Of a DNA stretch of 64,000 nucleotides, positions 15,485 through 27,058 are shown one piece after another. Location: positions 186,001 to 250,000 of the forward strand of contig NZ_BDFE01000008.1 in NCBI RefSeq assembly GCF_001748225.1. Direction: 5' to 3'. This stretch comes from Desulfoplanes formicivorans (GTDB lineage Bacteria > Desulfobacterota > Desulfovibrionia > Desulfovibrionales > Desulfomicrobiaceae). The notes below the pieces were generated by a model, which was not told the origin of the DNA, searched no databases, and worked only from the letters and a program-made list of their open reading frames with translations. Within the stretch, counting starts at the first letter, position 1. Every line of letters starts with the position of its first letter. The position numbers and the translations under genes were made by a program.

Positions 15485-16198
15485 TTATGGCGTCATCATG
15501 AATCCGGCCATACCCAGAACAAATCCCAAAACAGCGCCCATGGGAGGGGCCCAGTATGTTTCGAGTTTTGCCTGTGGGGCAATATCCTGAAATATGGAAT
15601 AGAGAATGCCGCCGGATGCAAAAAGCATGATGGCGGCAACAATGGCGGGATTATCCTGCAACCACAGGTACCCGGACACACCCACCAGGGGGCCGAGTAG
15701 GGCCATCACGGCAAAGATGAGTACGATTGTTCGTGAACTGTATGAAGAAGACGCTTTGAGTTCACAATAGGCATTGAACCCCTCCGGAAGATTTTGCAAG
15801 GCTATCAAACCGGCAAGTACAAACACACTGCTTTTGCCTGTGGCGAACGCAGCGCCCAGGGCAATTGACTCGGGTATAAAATCGGAAAGCATGGCAGTCA
15901 GTTGACTTGCAGCGGTATCTATTTTTTTGAGGATGATATCAACGAACATAAAGCTCAGTCCGCCAGCTATAAAGAAGAGGGAAGCGGACCAGGGTTTAAA
16001 ACGGGTGATTCCCTCGGGCACCAGAACAAGGGCAACTGCAGACAGAAGCGCACCCCCTCCAAAGGCCATGACGCCATGACGGAACTCTTTTTCAAGCCAT
16101 TCCGGTTTGAATTGTTCACGCGAGGCAAAGGCCGCGCCTATCGGCATGGCCAGACCAGCCAGGAGGGTTGATGCAATGACCAAAAACAGCGGATGCAT
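15485..16198 (-). CDS. ZIP-family divalent metal transporter, atypical metal motifs
   Basis: 237 residues, about eight membrane helices. It has the ZIP-type blocks FGGGALLSAVALVLVPEG, DFIPESIALGAAF and LQNLPEGFNAY. In ordinary ZIP proteins helix 4 carries H-(S/N)-x-x-(D/E)-G and helix 5 H-E-x-P-E-G. Here the corresponding His residues appear as Asp (DFIPES) and Gln-Asn (QNLPEG), so selectivity may differ. Start at 16198 is supported by CGGAGG; the longer frame to 16294 has no ribosome site. It lies downstream of the chemoreceptor gene but a terminator separates them. Confidence 0.8.
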   Translation of the reverse strand: MHPLFLVIASTLLAGLAMPIGAAFASREQFKPEWLEKEFRHGVMAFGGGALLSAVALVLVPEGITRFKPWSASLFFIAGGLSFMFVDIILKKIDTAASQLTAMLSDFIPESIALGAAFATGKSSVFVLAGLIALQNLPEGFNAYCELKASSSYSSRTIVLIFAVMALLGPLVGVSGYLWLQDNPAIVAAIMLFASGGILYSIFQDIAPQAKLETYWAPPMGAVLGFVLGMAGFMMTP

Positions 16199-16384
16199 GG
16201 TTTCCTCCGGGGAAATAGTTGTTTGTATGACAACAATCAGGTTGACGTCTGGAAACCTTATGCCTGCCTGGTTGTCGGTGCTGGCATACCCCATTTTAAG
16301 TGGTTTGGACAGACGCGGTTGGGGGTTGATGGCGTCTGATTCTTGTGATGACAGGCATCTCTTGGGTTGATGATCAGCTTAATG

Positions 16385-16428
16385 AAAAAAACGGGACGGC
16401 ACAGGATGCCGCCCCGTTTTCTTTTTTA
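16385..16428 (-). terminator. Rho-independent terminator of the chemoreceptor gene
   Basis: AAACGGG-A-CGGCA / TGCCG-C-CCCGTTT stem with one mismatch and a CAGGA loop. A T-run follows on the minus strand and another on the plus strand. It lies 15 bases after the stop of the minus-strand methyl-accepting protein. Confidence 0.8.
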
Positions 16429-16442
16429 TACAGGAATATGGA

Positions 16443-18866
16443 TCAGGGGGCTGTGGCCTGGTCTTTAAGACGACGGGCCAGTTGGGTGAGTTCTTCAAGG
16501 GTTTCTGAAGATTCCTCAATGGCTTGAGCCGTGGAGTTGGCCACCTCATTGACTTCTGCAATGGCCCGGCTGATTTGTTCACTGGTGGCTGACTGCTGTT
16601 CCGCGGCTGTGGCAATGGCCTGAACCTGATCATTGGTGGAGATCACAATGCCCACGATTTCTTCCAGCGCGCTTCCGGACTGGGAGGCAAGGTTTGTGGC
16701 GTTTTCCACGGAATGTACCGCATTGTCCACGTCAGTCACGTTGTTTTCCGTGCCCGCCTGAATGGTCCGAATGGCCTCGCCAACTTCCCGGGTGGCTTCC
16801 ATGGTTTTTTCGGCCAGTTTGCGGACTTCGTCGGCAACCACGGCAAAGCCTCTTCCAGCTTCACCTGCCCGGGCAGCTTCAATGGCTGCATTAAGGGCCA
16901 GCAGATTGGTCTGATCTGCAATATCGTTGATAACGTTCATGACCTTGCCAATGCCAGCTGCCTGTTCGCCCAGCTTGGACATATTGCGTTTCATGACCAG
17001 GGCCTTGTCCTGGACTTCGGTTATAGCGGAGATGGCCTGTTTTACAATTTCTGATCCTGCCATGGCCTTTTGGCGGGCAGCGTCGGCCTGTTCTGCGGCA
17101 CTGGAGGCTCCCCGGGCAACTTCCAATACGGTGGCGTTCATTTCTTCCATGGCCGTGGCTGTTTCAGCCACGCGGTTGCGCTGGATTTCAGACCCCTGGC
17201 TCATGTTCCGGAAGTTGATTGTAAACTGGTCTGCAGATTCGGCAATATGTCCTGCAGCCGCTTCAATGCCCTGGTTGATGTCTTCCAGCCGGTGCATGTT
17301 TTGGCTGAGCTCGTGTTCCTTGCGTACCAGGTCGGTGACCTCGCGTGCCACCTCCACATACCCGATGTGCTGGCCGTTTTTGTCCCGGATCACGTCAGCC
17401 AAGGGCTGAATGTAGATTGGTTTGTCAGGGGTGCCTATGGCGAGAATTTCCGATTGCACAAGGCTCTGGCTCTTTTTGGCCTGGGTGATGGGGCAATTGG
17501 GGGTCTCGCAGACCTCTGTGCGGAAAGTATCGGCGCAGCGGGCACCAAGCAACTGGTCTACCTTTTTGCCAAGCATTTTTTCCGTGGCCTGGTTGGCCAT
17601 GAGGATGCGGAAGTCGTCATCTACGGCAAAAATGGGATCCGGCACGGCATTGAGCATGTTCATGTAGCCCTGGGCTTCGGTGAGCAAGGTCGCGATTTTT
17701 TTCATGAGCGCGTTGAAGGATTCTGCCAACTCGCCAATTTCGTCGTGTTGATGGGCATTGATACGGTCGGAAAGGTTGGCGCGGTCGTGGCGGATGTCTT
17801 CAATCTTGGCGATGATTGTCTTTACCGGGCGGATGACCGAGCGGGTCAGCAAAAGGGTAATGAGCAGCAAGGGCAGGACCAGCAGGGCGAGCAAAATACC
17901 ACTGAAGCGGGTGCCTGCGGCCTGGATGATGGCGTTGTCCGAGGAGATGTTCAGGGCGTAGACCATGACACCGATCTGGTCGCCCTTGTAATCGCGGATG
18001 GGAAAGGCGGAAAGGGCCTCTTCTCCCTTTTCCTCGACAACGAGGCCCTGCTTGCCTTGAAGCAGCAGGTCCTCGGTAATCAGGCCGTCCAAAGCGGGAT
18101 TATCTGCTCCGGTAACGAGCACGAAATGGTTGCCCACCCGGGGATTTTTTTGAGGGTCCTGAAGGCGGGTGGTGATGTCCAGGTATTCGGCGTTCATGTA
18201 CAGGCGCATACTGCTTCTGTCGCTTGATCCGGCGGCTTCCATGATGGGATTGAAGTCGATGAGCACTTCCACGGAGCCGAGATGGCTACCGTGATCATCC
18301 TTCACCGGTGAAAGACCGCGGATGGCAAAGCCGCCGCGACCAAGCTCAATGCCCTGCATGGGTTGGTATTGGCGATTCACGTCCAGCACGGTCTGGCGAA
18401 ATGACGAGAGATCGTCCGAGATGTCCATCCATGTGCCGTTTACCTTGGTTTGCTGCTTGCGCCACATGCGAACCAGGCTGCGACCGTTGGGTAAGTGGAA
18501 ATGAAGACGTAGCGGTTTGCCTGTCACTGATTGGAATCCGGCCATGATCGGGGCCAGTTCGCGACGCAGCATGTCCCGAGCCTTTTGGCTCTGGGGGGAT
18601 GCTGCGTCGTCCATGTTCCCGGATCCGGCGACATGATAGGCCTCCACCACTTGGGGGAGTGTGCTGAACATGGCCGCTTGGTTGCGTGCCTGCAATGAAG
18701 CGGCATTAATGGCATTGACCACTTCGTGCGCCTTTTGTTCCATGGTGTGGGTCAGTCCCTGACGATGCAGGTGATCAAGTTCCCGTCCAACAAGCCAGTA
18801 TGCCACCAGGCCGAGCAGGACCACAGCACCACCAAGAACCAAAGCAATTTTCAACCGGATACTCAT
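16443..18866 (-). CDS. Methyl-accepting chemotaxis protein with Cache-like, HAMP and PAS domains
   Basis: 807 residues. An N-terminal membrane helix ([18 protein letters not shown]) precedes a large periplasmic sensor of the double-Cache/sensory type (about 35-320) with [17 protein letters not shown] second helix follows ([20 protein letters not shown]), then HAMP, a PAS domain containing a Cys pair ([15 protein letters not shown]), and the signalling domain. The tip is [20 protein letters not shown] with [18 protein letters not shown]. The PAS Cys residues might sense redox or hold a metal (inference). Start at 18866 is preferred over the upstream ATG because GGAGGGTGG precedes it. Confidence 0.92.
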   Translation of the reverse strand: MSIRLKIALVLGGAVVLLGLVAYWLVGRELDHLHRQGLTHTMEQKAHEVVNAINAASLQARNQAAMFSTLPQVVEAYHVAGSGNMDDAASPQSQKARDMLRRELAPIMAGFQSVTGKPLRLHFHLPNGRSLVRMWRKQQTKVNGTWMDISDDLSSFRQTVLDVNRQYQPMQGIELGRGGFAIRGLSPVKDDHGSHLGSVEVLIDFNPIMEAAGSSDRSSMRLYMNAEYLDITTRLQDPQKNPRVGNHFVLVTGADNPALDGLITEDLLLQGKQGLVVEEKGEEALSAFPIRDYKGDQIGVMVYALNISSDNAIIQAAGTRFSGILLALLVLPLLLITLLLTRSVIRPVKTIIAKIEDIRHDRANLSDRINAHQHDEIGELAESFNALMKKIATLLTEAQGYMNMLNAVPDPIFAVDDDFRILMANQATEKMLGKKVDQLLGARCADTFRTEVCETPNCPITQAKKSQSLVQSEILAIGTPDKPIYIQPLADVIRDKNGQHIGYVEVAREVTDLVRKEHELSQNMHRLEDINQGIEAAAGHIAESADQFTINFRNMSQGSEIQRNRVAETATAMEEMNATVLEVARGASSAAEQADAARQKAMAGSEIVKQAISAITEVQDKALVMKRNMSKLGEQAAGIGKVMNVINDIADQTNLLALNAAIEAARAGEAGRGFAVVADEVRKLAEKTMEATREVGEAIRTIQAGTENNVTDVDNAVHSVENATNLASQSGSALEEIVGIVISTNDQVQAIATAAEQQSATSEQISRAIAEVNEVANSTAQAIEESSETLEELTQLARRLKDQATAP

Positions 18867-19439
18867 TCCACCCTCCCTCATGATCGTGTAACGCACTTAA
18901 TGGAAAAAAGAGATCATGGTCCAAACGCGAACCATGGGACGTGCACAAGCACTTTTTTATGGCTTGAGCGATCATGCACAATCGATGGCCAGTTATAGAA
19001 TGATGCAAGGGCTGTACAATGCTGCCAACGCATGTGCCGATAAGAACATGCGTAAAAAGGGACAAACCAGGCATGTTTTTAGAAAAAAGAAAAGTTTGCC
19101 TGGTTATTGTTTTGATTTCATATAGATATGGACGATTTTGGGATTGCCCGAAAAAGTGTTGGTATTATGGACGCAAGTTATAAAATTCACAATATTGATT
19201 GTTTCTTGTGCCATACCAACGCGGAGGACGCGAATCATTCGCCCGGATGATCACAATCAACTGACAGGCCATGATGACGAGACAGCTTCATGCAGCCTGC
19301 ATGCCTCTGACCTCTTGTGTTGCCAACGCTCCTCAGGGGCCTTGGCACAGGGCAGTGGACAATCTGTATGTCTTGTCAGCACGGGAGGTGGGAAAAACAG
19401 GGGGGCCAAGCTTTCAAACGGGTACAAGGTACTTAAAGA
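18867..19439. other. 573-bp gene-free stretch between chemoreceptor and tRNAs
   Basis: No open frame here has family-like content or a ribosome site. The part nearest the chemoreceptor presumably holds its promoter; I found neither a clean sigma-28 nor a sigma-54 match (one near match has 11 bases between GG and GC). The rest appears structureless. Confidence 0.4.
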
Positions 19440-19471
19440 AAAAGGCCTTACGCATCTGCGTAAGGCCTTTC
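19439..19471 (-). terminator. Terminator of the tRNA unit
   Basis: AAAGGCCTTACGCA-TC-TGCGTAAGGCCTTT: a 14-bp perfect stem with a 2-base loop. On the minus strand it is followed by TTTTTC, placing it directly after tRNA-Glu. Confidence 0.9.
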
Positions 19472-19477
19472 ATTATC

Positions 19478-19553
19478 TGGCGTCCCCAGCGGGGTTTGAA
19501 CCCGCGTTACCGGCGTGAGAGGCCGGCGTCCTAGGCCACTAGACGATGGGGAC
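19478..19553 (-). tRNA. tRNA-Glu (CTC)
   Basis: 76 bases including encoded CCA. The acceptor stem is GTCCCCA/TGGGGAC, the anticodon loop CTCTCAC gives anticodon CTC (reads GAG), and the T-arm CGGGTTCAAACCCCG is regular. It lies 7 bases downstream of tRNA-Lys on the same strand and ahead of a terminator. Confidence 0.96.
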
Positions 19554-19560
19554 ATTGAGG

Positions 19561-19636
19561 TGGTGGGCCGTGCAAGGCTCGAACTTGCGACTCTCTGCTT
19601 AAAAGGCAGATACTCTACCAACTGAGTTAACGGCCC
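19561..19636 (-). tRNA. tRNA-Lys (TTT)
   Basis: 76 bases with encoded CCA. The acceptor stem is GGGCCGT/ACGGCCC, the D-loop AGTTGGTAGAG is typical, and the anticodon loop CTTTTAA gives TTT. First of a two-tRNA transcript. Confidence 0.96.
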
Positions 19637-19654
19637 GTGCTGCGAGAAACAGCT

Positions 19655-19681
19655 TCTATAGATTCGAGCAGTGCCTGTCAA
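19655..19681 (-). promoter_or_regulatory. Sigma-70 promoter of the tRNA unit
   Basis: Read on the minus strand: TTGACA (19676-19681), 15-base spacer, TATAGA (19655-19660). The perfect -35 and placement 19 bases ahead of tRNA-Lys make it likely despite the short spacer. Confidence 0.65.
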
Positions 19682-19733
19682 GGCGAAACCTGCGGGAAAA
19701 TGAAAATTATACGTCTTGGCAGGGATGCGCTGT

Positions 19734-21617
19734 CTAGTCTCCGATGAATCCTATGCCGGCTGCGCCCGGACCTGCGTGGCTTACCAAGGTGTAAGAGGCC
19801 TCGACAACCGGAATATCGTCCGTGTCAAAGGTTTTCCGGATGTTCTGGACAAACCATGCCGCCAATTGGGGATTATTGGCATGGGCTACAACGAATTGCA
19901 GGTTCTTTTTTCCCATGGCTGCTTTGCGGGCCTTGGCCCAGGTTTTTTTACGCACGCCGTGTCTGGAAAATCCAACGCCGTCGAGTTTGACCGTACCATC
20001 TTCCTTGAAGGTAATAATCGGGCGAAGTTGCAGAATGGAAGCAAGTTTGCCTGCTGAATTGCTTAATCTGCCCCCCCGGAGATGGTATTTGAGGGTGTCG
20101 AAGCAGAAAAAGGCCCTGGCCTTGCTAGCGGCCTTCTCGGCCACCTGCACGACTTCCTGCTGACTCATACCCTGGGCGGCTGCCTTAGCGGCTTCCAGAA
20201 CGACCAGACCCATGGCCATGGAATTGCAGGTACTGTCGACAATACTGACCTTGTCATTGTATCCCGAGGCTATTCGGCGAGCTCCGTGAATGGTGCCGCT
20301 ATGGGCCGGTGGCAGATGGATGGAGACGCATGCATCATAGTATTTGAGCAAAAAGGAATACATGCGCTTGAACTGGGAAGGCGTGGGCTGAGAGGTCTTT
20401 ATGGGGGTTTTGAAATCGCACAGCCTGGCATAGAAATCGTCCCGGTGGATTCCCTGTTTGTCCAGATAGGTCTCGTTATCGCCGAACACGAGACTGTGAT
20501 GGATGAAATGGATGTTGTATTTTTCGCACAAGTCCTGGGGAATATCGCATCCCGTGTCCGTAACAATGGCGACGCGGGCCTTGTCCGAACGATGGGCGTC
20601 ATGGTTTTGCTGTTCCATGTCGTCGATTTTCTGTTCGCGAAATTCCCCTTCCCGGGCCACGATTTTGAAGATATCGGCCGGGTGGTTGGTATGGATGTGC
20701 ACTTTGGCCTTGGTGGAAGAACCTGCGACAATAAGGGAATCACCAAGGCCTTCGAGGTCTGTTCTCAGTTTGCGGATATCAATGCCTTGCCCTACAACAA
20801 GACATTCGGTGCAGTATCTGAATGGTGAATTTTCATGGTCGTCAAAAAAGTCTTCGCCAATGAGCGGGAGGTTTGCTGAGGCCTGTTTCTGGGCGTTCTG
20901 CCGGGAGGCCGCCAAATCACCCTTTTCCATGAACGTGACAATGCCTTCAAGCATGTACACAAATCCCTGAGCTCCTGCATCCACGACACCGGCCTTTTTC
21001 AGTGATGCCAGCTGTTCAGGAGTGCGATCCAGTGCCTTCTGGGCCCAGTCCAGGGAGTCCCGAAGCAGTTCGTCAAAATCCGTTGTTTTCTTGCAATTTT
21101 CCCGGACCCTGTCTGACCATTCCCGGATCACGGTCAGGATGGTTCCTTCCTTGGGTGATGAAATGGCTTCCTGGGCCCTTTGAGCGGCCACGTGGACGGC
21201 TTGCCCGAATCGTTCGGTGGTTACCTTGCGGTGATCCTTGAGTCCTTCGGCAAGGCCTTGGAAAAACTGGGCGAGAATGGCTCCGGAATTGCCTTTGGCA
21301 CCCATGAGGGCGGAATCGGCAAGGGCATTGCTGACCCGATTCAGAGACTTGTCGATATTTTCTTTGGCTCGTTCGGCAATGCTTTTCATGGTCGCGGCCA
21401 TGTTGCTTCCCGTGTCTCCGTCGGGAACAGGGAAGACATTGATGGCATCAAGATGCTTCTGCATGGCCACGACCCAGTCAGCTCCAGCCACAATGGCTCG
21501 TTGAAGCCTGACTCCGTTCAGATACTTGATCTTTCCGAGGGCGGCTTCCATCTTTGCCGACGTGGTTTCGTCGTTTTCAGAGGAATGAGGCGTGTTGGGA
21601 GTTTCGTTGTCTGCCAA
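19734..21617 (-). CDS. DAK2 (FakA-like) - DegV (FakB-like) fusion, putative fatty-acid kinase
   Basis: 627 residues from the chosen TTG. The N-terminal half has the DhaL/DAK2 nucleotide-binding signature INVFPVPDGDTGSNM (about 59-73) and MGAKGNSGAILAQ. It also has the FakA middle domain (RYCTECLVVG...KVHIHTNHPADI). The C-terminal half is a DegV lipid-binding domain (AIVTDTGCDIPQDL, KTSQPTPSQFKRMY). In Firmicutes, FakA (kinase) and FakB (acyl carrier) are separate proteins that phosphorylate fatty acids; here both are in one chain. The TTG at 21617 is 4 bases after the serS stop with AGGA before it; the longer frame into serS lacks a ribosome site. ATG 21551 is an alternative. Confidence 0.82.
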   Translation of the reverse strand: MADNETPNTPHSSENDETTSAKMEAALGKIKYLNGVRLQRAIVAGADWVVAMQKHLDAINVFPVPDGDTGSNMAATMKSIAERAKENIDKSLNRVSNALADSALMGAKGNSGAILAQFFQGLAEGLKDHRKVTTERFGQAVHVAAQRAQEAISSPKEGTILTVIREWSDRVRENCKKTTDFDELLRDSLDWAQKALDRTPEQLASLKKAGVVDAGAQGFVYMLEGIVTFMEKGDLAASRQNAQKQASANLPLIGEDFFDDHENSPFRYCTECLVVGQGIDIRKLRTDLEGLGDSLIVAGSSTKAKVHIHTNHPADIFKIVAREGEFREQKIDDMEQQNHDAHRSDKARVAIVTDTGCDIPQDLCEKYNIHFIHHSLVFGDNETYLDKQGIHRDDFYARLCDFKTPIKTSQPTPSQFKRMYSFLLKYYDACVSIHLPPAHSGTIHGARRIASGYNDKVSIVDSTCNSMAMGLVVLEAAKAAAQGMSQQEVVQVAEKAASKARAFFCFDTLKYHLRGGRLSNSAGKLASILQLRPIITFKEDGTVKLDGVGFSRHGVRKKTWAKARKAAMGKKNLQFVVAHANNPQLAAWFVQNIRKTFDTDDIPVVEASYTLVSHAGPGAAGIGFIGD

Positions 21618-21621
21618 TGTA

Positions 21622-22899
21622 CTATCCTGGGTAGATGATATCGGTTCCCCCCATGTAGGGGCGAAGGATGTCCGGGATGACGACGGAACCGTCTTCCCGT
21701 TGATAATTTTCGAGAATGGCGACCATGGTTCGGCCAACGGCCAGTCCCGATCCGTTCAACGTATGGACCAGGCGGTTTTTGGAACTGCCTTTGGGCCTGA
21801 ACCGGATGTTGGCCCGTCTGGCCTGAAAGTCTTCGCAATTGGAACAGGAGGATATCTCCCGGTATTTGTTTTGTCCAGGAAGCCACACTTCTATATCATA
21901 GGTTTTGGCCGCGGAAAACCCCAGGTCGCCCGTGCACAGGGTCACCACCCTGTAATGGAGTCCGAGTTTCTGCAGAATGGCTTCGGCATGGCCAAGGAGA
22001 AGTTCGAGATCTTCATAGGAGTGATCCGGATGGGCGATCCTGACCATTTCCACCTTGTCGAACTGGTGCTGCCGGATGATGCCTTTGGTATCCTTGCCGT
22101 ATGACCCGGCTTCGGATCTGAAACAGGGAGTGAACGCGGTCAGCGCCGTGGGCAGATCATCCTCTTCGAGGATTTCATCCCGAAAGAGGTTGGTCAGGGG
22201 TACTTCGGCCGTGGGAATGAGATAGTAATCGCTCTGTTCCAGTTTGAACAGGTCATCGGCAAATTTGGGCAGCTGACCCGTGCCGAGAAGGGATGTCTTG
22301 TTGATGATGGCTGGAGGCATGACCTCGGTGTACCCGTGTTCCAGGGTGTGCACATCAATCATGAAGCTGGTCAGGGCCCGTTCCATGCGCGCGGCCCAAT
22401 CCTTGAGCACCACGAATCGACTGCCCGTGAGTTTGGCCGCCCTGGGGAAATCAAGGCCTCCAAGAGCGGTGCCGATTTCCCAATGTTCCTTGGGAGTGAA
22501 TGCAAACTCCGGCTTGTTCCCCCAGACCTTTTCCTCCCGGTTGTCGTTCTCGTCCCGGCCCACGGGAACGTCTGCGTGGGGCATGTTGGGGATGGTCAGC
22601 AAAAAGGCCTTGGTTGTCGCATCAACGGCCTTGAGCTCCTCATCCAGCTGTTTGATGCGAGCGGATACCCCGGAGAGTTCCTTGAGCAGTTCCGAGGCGT
22701 CTTCCTTGTTGCGTTTTTTTTGGGCAACCTCGGCAGATGCCTTGTTCCGGAGGCTTTTGAGATCTTCCACCTCGGCCAAAAGTTTTCTTCGTCTGGAATC
22801 CGTCTCCAGAAAGGATTCGATGTCAATGGAAGCGTTCCTTGTTTTCAAGGCTGCGGCAACCTGGTCGACATGACCACGTACAAATTTGAGATCGAGCAT
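21622..22899 (-). CDS. serS: Seryl-tRNA synthetase
   Basis: 425 residues. The tRNA-binding coiled-coil arm (about 30-105) is followed by a class II catalytic core with motif 2 ([28 protein letters not shown]) and motif 3 ([15 protein letters not shown]). It charges tRNA-Ser. The ATG at 22899 (MLDLKFVRG) has AGGAG 9 bases upstream. The next gene (FakA-FakB fusion) starts 4 bases after its stop, so the two are co-translated. Confidence 0.96.
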   Translation of the reverse strand: MLDLKFVRGHVDQVAAALKTRNASIDIESFLETDSRRRKLLAEVEDLKSLRNKASAEVAQKKRNKEDASELLKELSGVSARIKQLDEELKAVDATTKAFLLTIPNMPHADVPVGRDENDNREEKVWGNKPEFAFTPKEHWEIGTALGGLDFPRAAKLTGSRFVVLKDWAARMERALTSFMIDVHTLEHGYTEVMPPAIINKTSLLGTGQLPKFADDLFKLEQSDYYLIPTAEVPLTNLFRDEILEEDDLPTALTAFTPCFRSEAGSYGKDTKGIIRQHQFDKVEMVRIAHPDHSYEDLELLLGHAEAILQKLGLHYRVVTLCTGDLGFSAAKTYDIEVWLPGQNKYREISSCSNCEDFQARRANIRFRPKGSSKNRLVHTLNGSGLAVGRTMVAILENYQREDGSVVIPDILRPYMGGTDIIYPG

Positions 22900-23261
22900 G
22901 AACGTCAACTCCTGGCGGGTAAGGCATGAGATCGGAGGAAAGGTGGGGTTCCATCATTCACTAAAAAATCATGATTGCACAAACAAGCAGGTGGCCTACC
23001 ATGGGAAACGTGGAAAAGGCCACCCGCAACACGGCCATTTTGTTTGCCCAAATATGGCGGTTTTGTCAAAAAAAATGTCGTTGAGGCAGGTGTCGATTTT
23101 TTGAAAAAAAGAAGAAAATGAAGGTTCGTTGAGTTTTTTGGCGAAATGATTAGTAATTATTGGCCTGGAGCTGGAAACAGGACACGACAGGTTGAAAAAA
23201 ATGTTTGTTTTTTGAAAATAGCCCTTGAAATTTCCTTTGTGATGCTTACAATCCGTTTCTG
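22900..23261 (+). promoter_or_regulatory. serS-groES divergent control region with groESL sigma-70 promoter
   Basis: The groESL promoter reads TTGAAA (23225-23230), 16-base spacer, TACAAT (23247-23252), so transcription would start a few bases before the CIRCE. A weak stem-loop (GGTGGCCT at 22990-22997 with AGGCCACC at 23017-23024) sits in the serS leader. The middle is A/T-rich and gene-free. Confidence 0.75.
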
Positions 23262-23288
23262 TTAGCACTTGAGTTAATCGAGTGCTAA
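23262..23288. promoter_or_regulatory. CIRCE element (HrcA operator)
   Basis: TTAGCACTT-N9-GAGTGCTAA. It matches the CIRCE consensus in 17 of 18 arm bases (T instead of C at the end of the left arm) with the exact 9-base spacer. It lies 10 bases after the groESL -10, so HrcA binding would block transcription; hrcA is not in this window. Confidence 0.96.
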
Positions 23289-23330
23289 CAATCTTCGTTA
23301 TCAATCAACCTTATTTTGGAGGAACAAACA

Positions 23331-23621
23331 ATGAAACTCAGACCGCTTCATGATCGCATCCTGGTAAAACGGGTAGAGGAAGAGGAAGTAACCAAGGGGG
23401 GCATCATCATCCCTGACAGTGCCAAGGAAAAACCCATCAAGGGCAAGGTCCAGGCTGCCGGTCCCGGCAAAACCGCTGATGATGGCAAGCTCATCCCCAT
23501 GGGCGTGAAGGAAGGCGACGAGGTTATTTTCAACAAGTACGCCGGTACCGAGGTCAAGATCGATGGCGAGGAACTCTTGATCATGCGCGAAGATGACATT
23601 CTGGCTGTTATCGAGGCATAG
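23331..23621 (+). CDS. groES: Co-chaperonin GroES
   Basis: 96 residues. [19 protein letters not shown], the mobile loop [15 protein letters not shown] and the roof region are all standard. It caps GroEL during folding. The start at 23331 has TTGGAGGAAC upstream. First gene of groESL. Confidence 0.98.
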   Translation: MKLRPLHDRILVKRVEEEEVTKGGIIIPDSAKEKPIKGKVQAAGPGKTADDGKLIPMGVKEGDEVIFNKYAGTEVKIDGEELLIMREDDILAVIEA

Positions 23622-23656
23622 CACTAAGAAGGAACTTCTGAAAATGAAAGGTCGGC

Positions 23657-25377
<1,721 letters not shown>

Positions 25378-25403
25378 GCCTGTTTGACCGTTTCTCGCTG
25401 ATG

Positions 25404-25450
25404 CAATGCAAAAAAGCCGGTCCCTGCAAGGGGCCGGCTTTTTTGCATTG
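25404..25450 (+). terminator. groESL terminator
   Basis: Long stem with core AAAAAAGCCGG/CCGGCTTTTTT extended by CAATGC/GCATTG, followed within the stem by the T-run. Lies 27 bases after the groEL stop. Confidence 0.92.
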
Positions 25451-25592
25451 GTTATGAGAACTCTTGGTACAAACAGTGATCAGACTTGTTGCATGGCCGG
25501 GGCTGTACCTCATGGCCCTTCCTGCTTGATATCTCCTGTATGGTCTGAATCCCTCTCCAGGAGAAAACACCTGCAAGAGAAAGTGATTGTGA

Positions 25593-26699
25593 TCAGGATG
25601 CCGTGGACACAAGTTCCGGGGCACGCTTGAGGGCCTCGGCAAACTCGCGCTTCAAACTTTCGAACAGCTCATGCACGGAAACAATCCCCTTGACCCGGGG
25701 GGCATTGGAGCCGGCAAAGGCAAAACCGTGCTTGAGATGTCCCTTTTTGGCATTCACCAGGGCCTTGGCGATGCAATACGGACTCTTGGTGTGATCACAG
25801 GTTCGTATGCAGTGGAAGGGACATTTGAAGGGTTTGCGCATGCCGTTTTTCACATCTTCCAGAAAGGTATTTCTGATGGCCCGTCCGGGCATGCCCACCG
25901 GACTCTGAATGATCTCCAGGTCTTCTTCCTTTGCATCGACCATGGCCTGTTTGAAGGCCAGATCAGCATCACATTCATGGGTGGCCACGAATCTCGTTCC
26001 CATCTGTACGCCCGAAGCCCCGAGCTTGAGGAATTTGAGGATGTCTTCGCCGTCGTACACGCCGCCAGCCGCAATGACCGGTATCTGTTTTTCCTGTGTA
26101 CGAAAGGGTGCCACTGCCCGGATAACATCCGGAAGCGTCTTTTCCAGGCAGTAGGCCGGGTCATCGATTTCTTCGGGTTTGTATCCCAGATGTCCACCGG
26201 CCTTGGGACCTTCGACAACGAACCCGTCGGGCAGATATTTGAAACGGGAAAGCCATTTTTTGCAAATGATCTTGGCCGCCCGTCCCGAGGACACAATGGG
26301 CACCAGCTTGGTTTTGGTATCTGCGGAAAGGTATTTGGGCAGATCCAGGGGCAGTCCTGCTCCGGAAAAAATGACGTCCGCCTTTTCCTTGATCGCAGTG
26401 GTTACCATGTCGCTGAAATTGTTCAGGGCGACCATGATGTTGACCCCGATAATGCCCGAGGTCTTTTCTCGAGCCTTGCGGATTTCTCTGGTCAGTGCGC
26501 GGATGTTGGCCTGGCGGTAATGGGAACCGATATCCTTCTCGCACATGCCGATCATGGCAGCAGCAATGACCCCTATGCCGCCTTCCCTGGCAACGGCCGA
26601 GGCCAGGCCGGACAGGGAAATGCCTACGCCCATGCCGCCTTGAATAATCGGTATTTTGGCGATCACATCGCCGATCTTGAGTTCTGGAAGTAGTGTCAT
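25593..26699 (-). CDS. Nitronate monooxygenase/FabK-like flavoprotein
   Basis: 368 residues, FMN TIM-barrel. It has PIIQGGMGVGIS at the N terminus, VEGPKAGGHLG (the His position of nitronate monooxygenases), AAGGVYDGEDILKFL for phosphate binding, and VQMGTRFVATHECDA. The C-terminal segment carries CPFHCIRTCDHTKSPYC, a Cys-rich stretch of the type seen in anaerobes' members and possibly metal-binding (inference). It might oxidise nitronates or act as an enoyl-ACP reductase (FabK); sequence alone does not decide. AGGAG precedes the ATG at 26699. Single gene with an unusual pair of operator-like repeats upstream. Confidence 0.85.
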   Translation of the reverse strand: MTLLPELKIGDVIAKIPIIQGGMGVGISLSGLASAVAREGGIGVIAAAMIGMCEKDIGSHYRQANIRALTREIRKAREKTSGIIGVNIMVALNNFSDMVTTAIKEKADVIFSGAGLPLDLPKYLSADTKTKLVPIVSSGRAAKIICKKWLSRFKYLPDGFVVEGPKAGGHLGYKPEEIDDPAYCLEKTLPDVIRAVAPFRTQEKQIPVIAAGGVYDGEDILKFLKLGASGVQMGTRFVATHECDADLAFKQAMVDAKEEDLEIIQSPVGMPGRAIRNTFLEDVKNGMRKPFKCPFHCIRTCDHTKSPYCIAKALVNAKKGHLKHGFAFAGSNAPRVKGIVSVHELFESLKREFAEALKRAPELVSTAS

Positions 26700-26752
26700 G
26701 GTTGCGACTCCTTTGCCGGAAGTGGGGGCCGGCACGTTGTTCTGATTGAGCG

Positions 26753-26818
26753 TTCACTTAACTTGTTTGCCATGCTGTATCTGATATCAAGAATAGTCAA
26801 GCAGACAAATTAAGTGAA
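26753..26818. promoter_or_regulatory. Inverted repeat pair bracketing a promoter
   Basis: TTCACTTAACTTGTTTGC (26753-26770) is repeated inverted, with two changes, at 26801-26818. The 30-base gap between them holds a minus-strand TTGACT and GATACA pair. A repressor binding both arms would cover the promoter of the FabK-like gene. The remaining 240 bases to cheV show nothing more than a short A/T-rich stretch. Confidence 0.55.
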
Positions 26819-27058
26819 TATTTAATATATCTGTTTTTATATACCTGAAAACGAAAAGCGGGTCAAGCGGTTGGTCAAAAAACAGGGGAAACTGGGCGTG
26901 GGGAAATAACAGGCACAAGGCCTGGGTTTCCAGACCTTGGGTTGGCGGCAATGGATCCGGACAAAAGGAGGATCACGCACTCATGGCGGCGGGTTGCAAA
27001 AAGGGAAGGCATTATCACGTTCATGCCGGCCCTGGTCCGGATGGGCCAGGGGACGGTA

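Noticed and set aside
18960-19060. Sigma-54 promoter for the chemoreceptor
   Set aside because: A near match has 11 bases between GG and GC, outside the strict spacing.
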